Source: an uncultured Rikenellaceae bacterium
Lineage (GTDB): Bacteria > Bacteroidota > Bacteroidia > Bacteroidales > UBA932
Reading direction: 5' to 3'
Length of the DNA stretch: 6,840 bases
Assembly (NCBI GenBank): GCA_937906485.1
Contig: CALCYB010000058.1
Span: forward strand, 1-6,840
Part shown: piece after piece, positions 5,563 through 6,840 of the stretch
How the letters are laid out: the number at the start of each line of letters is the position of its first letter
How positions within the stretch are numbered: the first letter of the stretch is position 1
Position numbers and translations under genes: made by a program
Notes under the pieces: model-generated
Told to the model about the DNA's origin: nothing
What the model saw: only the letters and a program-made list of their open reading frames with translations
Database searches by the model: none

Positions 5563-6306
5563 TTACCATTCGTTGAAGTCCGTCAAGTCAATTCCATCAC
5601 CGTAGTCGTCTTTTTCTTCGTTGACGGTACCCTTTTCGCAGACAATGATTCTGCCCGGGTATTTCTTGAACAACTGTCGGTTGTGGGTGACCATCAGAAA
5701 GGCAGTTTGTTGGGTTTCGTGCAATTCCATCAGCAGGTCCATGATGCCGTTGGCTGTGTCATTGTCCAGGTTGCCGGTCGGTTCGTCGGCCAGAATCAGG
5801 GACGGTTTGTTGAGCAGGGCCCGGGCAATGGCGATGCGCTGCTGTTCTCCACCGGAGAGCTGATGGGGCATCTTGTGGGCCTTGGTCTGCATGCCCACTT
5901 GTTGGAGGACTTCCTGGATCCGTCGTTCCATCTGTCTGCGATCTTTCCAACCGGTGGACCGAAGCACAAAGAGCAGGTTGTCCGATACGGACCGGTCCAT
6001 CAGCAACTGGAAATCCTGAAAGATGACCCCGATGCTTCTGCGCAGGTACGGGATCTCACGTTTCTTGAGTTTGTTCAAGGAGAAATCCCCGATGCGGGCA
6101 GTTCCCTTTTTGACAGGCAATTCTCCGATCAGTGTGCGGATGATGGAGGTCTTGCCACTGCCGACTTTCCCGATCAGGTAAACGAATTCTCCGGGACGGA
6201 TGGTCAGGTTGACATTCGACAGTACCAGACTTTCCCCATTCGCGATGTCAGCTTCGCATAGCTCGATTAACGGTTTTTGGAGCGGTGTTTGTGTCGAATC
6301 TCCCAT
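5563..6306 (-). CDS. ftsE: Cell-division ABC ATPase FtsE
   Basis: FtsE is the cytoplasmic ATPase of the FtsEX complex, which controls peptidoglycan hydrolases at the division site. From the ATG at 6306 it is 247 aa. It shows Walker A 'GKVGSGKT' at 46-53, Q-loop Q97 in 'IFQDFQLL', signature 'LSGGEQQRIAIARAL' at 150-164, Walker B 'LILADE' at 170-175 with 'PTGNLD', and H-loop H208. The context 'GEFVYLIGKVGSGKTS' is typical of Bacteroidota FtsE. A TTG two codons upstream (6312) would also open the frame, but the ATG is preferred. The acidic tail 'EEKDDYGDGIDLTDFNEW' ends the protein. ftsX is not adjacent in the window, which is common in this phylum. LolD-type ATPases are the nearest alternative. 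Confidence 0.87.
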   Translation of the reverse strand: MGDSTQTPLQKPLIELCEADIANGESLVLSNVNLTIRPGEFVYLIGKVGSGKTSIIRTLIGELPVKKGTARIGDFSLNKLKKREIPYLRRSIGVIFQDFQLLMDRSVSDNLLFVLRSTGWKDRRQMERRIQEVLQQVGMQTKAHKMPHQLSGGEQQRIAIARALLNKPSLILADEPTGNLDNDTANGIMDLLMELHETQQTAFLMVTHNRQLFKKYPGRIIVCEKGTVNEEKDDYGDGIDLTDFNEW

Positions 6307-6335
6307 AAACAAGAATTAATTGGTGTTACAATGCA

Positions 6336-6343
6336 CAAATGTA
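6336..6343 (-). promoter_or_regulatory. ftsE promoter (-7 box)
   Basis: On the minus strand 6343-6336 reads TACATTTG, an exact TAnnTTTG box. Transcription would begin near 6330, giving a leader of about 25 nt to the ftsE ATG. No TTG lies 17-23 nt upstream, so the -33 element is weak or absent. nth is expected to be transcribed from here as well. Confidence 0.5.
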
Positions 6344-6364
6344 GAAATATTGCCTCTTTTTTCC

Positions 6365-6372
6365 TAATTTTG
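6365..6372 (+). promoter_or_regulatory. Promoter of the secreted-protein gene (-7 box)
   Basis: TAATTTTG at 6365-6372 is an exact TAnnTTTG box on the plus strand. The start would be near 6379, about 16 nt before the ATG at 6395. A convincing -33 TTG is missing at the right spacing (around 6339-6347), where the divergent ftsE -7 box lies. Confidence 0.5.
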
Positions 6373-6394
6373 CTCCTTATATAAACGAAAGAAT

Positions 6395-6840
6395 ATGATG
6401 AAAATGATGTACCGACGGATCGGGCAAATCGTCTTGTGTTTTTCTTGTTGGTTGTCTTGTCTGGTGGCAGTCCAAGCCCAATCTCAGGTTCATGACCTGC
6501 AGGAGAGACTCAATAGAGCCAAGCAGCTTTTTGAAAACGATATGTATCAGTCTGCCGAGAAGGAACTGACGACGTTGTTGGAGCTTTGTCCGGTAGAAGG
6601 TTTGTCCCAATGTGAATTGGAAGGTTACCGTCTGTTGTGTCGGATCCTGTTGGAGCGGCCCAATATTGACGGCCTGGTGGTGGAGTTTGAGGAACAATAT
6701 CCTTATTCTCCAGAATTGGCCAGGATCTATTTCTTCCAATCTTGCTACTATTTCCAGAAAGAGGATTACGCAAAGTCGTTGGAGGTGATGGCCAAGATTG
6801 AGAATGCCTATCTGCGGAAGTCCGAACGGATCCAGTTCAT
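6395..6840 (+). CDS. Exported protein with probable TPR-like helical repeats (5' part only)
   Basis: The frame is open from ATG 6395 to the window's end, showing 148 complete codons. The N-terminus has basic residues (K3, R7, R8), a hydrophobic core 'IVLCFSCWLSCLVAV', and a likely signal-peptidase I site VQA|QS after residue 28. A Cys at 22 is followed by LVAV rather than a good lipobox, so a lipoprotein is less likely. The mature part is helical and degenerate in repeat ('LNRAKQLFENDMYQSAEKEL', 'IYFFQSCYYFQKEDYAKSLE'), as in the tetratricopeptide proteins of the Bacteroidota envelope. Role and partners are unknown. Adjacent ATGs at 6398, 6404 and 6407 are possible starts; 6395 is chosen as the first. 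It is transcribed divergently from ftsE. Confidence 0.78.
   Translation, partial: MMKMMYRRIGQIVLCFSCWLSCLVAVQAQSQVHDLQERLNRAKQLFENDMYQSAEKELTTLLELCPVEGLSQCELEGYRLLCRILLERPNIDGLVVEFEEQYPYSPELARIYFFQSCYYFQKEDYAKSLEVMAKIENAYLRKSERIQF

Noticed and set aside
5536..6261. 241-codon plus-strand frame across ftsE
   Set aside because: It is antisense to a frame with intact Walker A, signature, Walker B and H-loop; the translation shows no family features.

Overview
This window looks like core-chromosome sequence from a member of the Bacteroidota, probably of the order Bacteroidales. The support is: intergenic matches to the Bacteroidota housekeeping promoter (TTG, about 17-23 nt, then TAnnTTTG); start codons preceded by A/T-rich sequence with no Shine-Dalgarno; the FtsE P-loop context 'GEFVYLIGKVGSGKTS', typical of that phylum; and a DUF177-rpmF-plsX cluster. 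I cannot assign a genus.

Layout, left to right. Positions 1-180 (minus strand) hold the 5' part of an unrecognised gene that leaves the window. It has a 'NNACGVIA' motif reminiscent of papain-like (C39-type) cysteine peptidases and Firmicutes-like expression signals. Positions 181-449 are a divergent intergenic region with a promoter and a leader hairpin for typA. Then, on the plus strand, come typA/bipA (ribosome-associated GTPase), a DUF177/YceD protein, rpmF (ribosomal protein L32), plsX (acyl-phosphate synthesis for phospholipids), an intact tRNA-Arg (anticodon CCT) at 3944-4015, and xerD starting only 2 nt after the tRNA. xerD runs convergently into nth (endonuclease III), and the two coding 3' ends overlap by 37 bp. 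On the minus strand ftsE lies directly upstream of nth with a 4-nt gap. A short divergent promoter region (6307-6394) separates ftsE from the start of a secreted, probably TPR-type protein that leaves the window on the right.

Together this is a growth and translation block (TypA, L32, DUF177, PlsX, tRNA-Arg) followed by chromosome-maintenance and division genes (XerD, Nth, FtsE). I see no complete mobile element, CRISPR array or novel multi-gene defence system. The points most worth a second look are the tRNA-Arg/xerD junction, the xerD/nth overlap, the unrecognised gene at the left edge, and the overlapping divergent promoters of ftsE and its neighbour.
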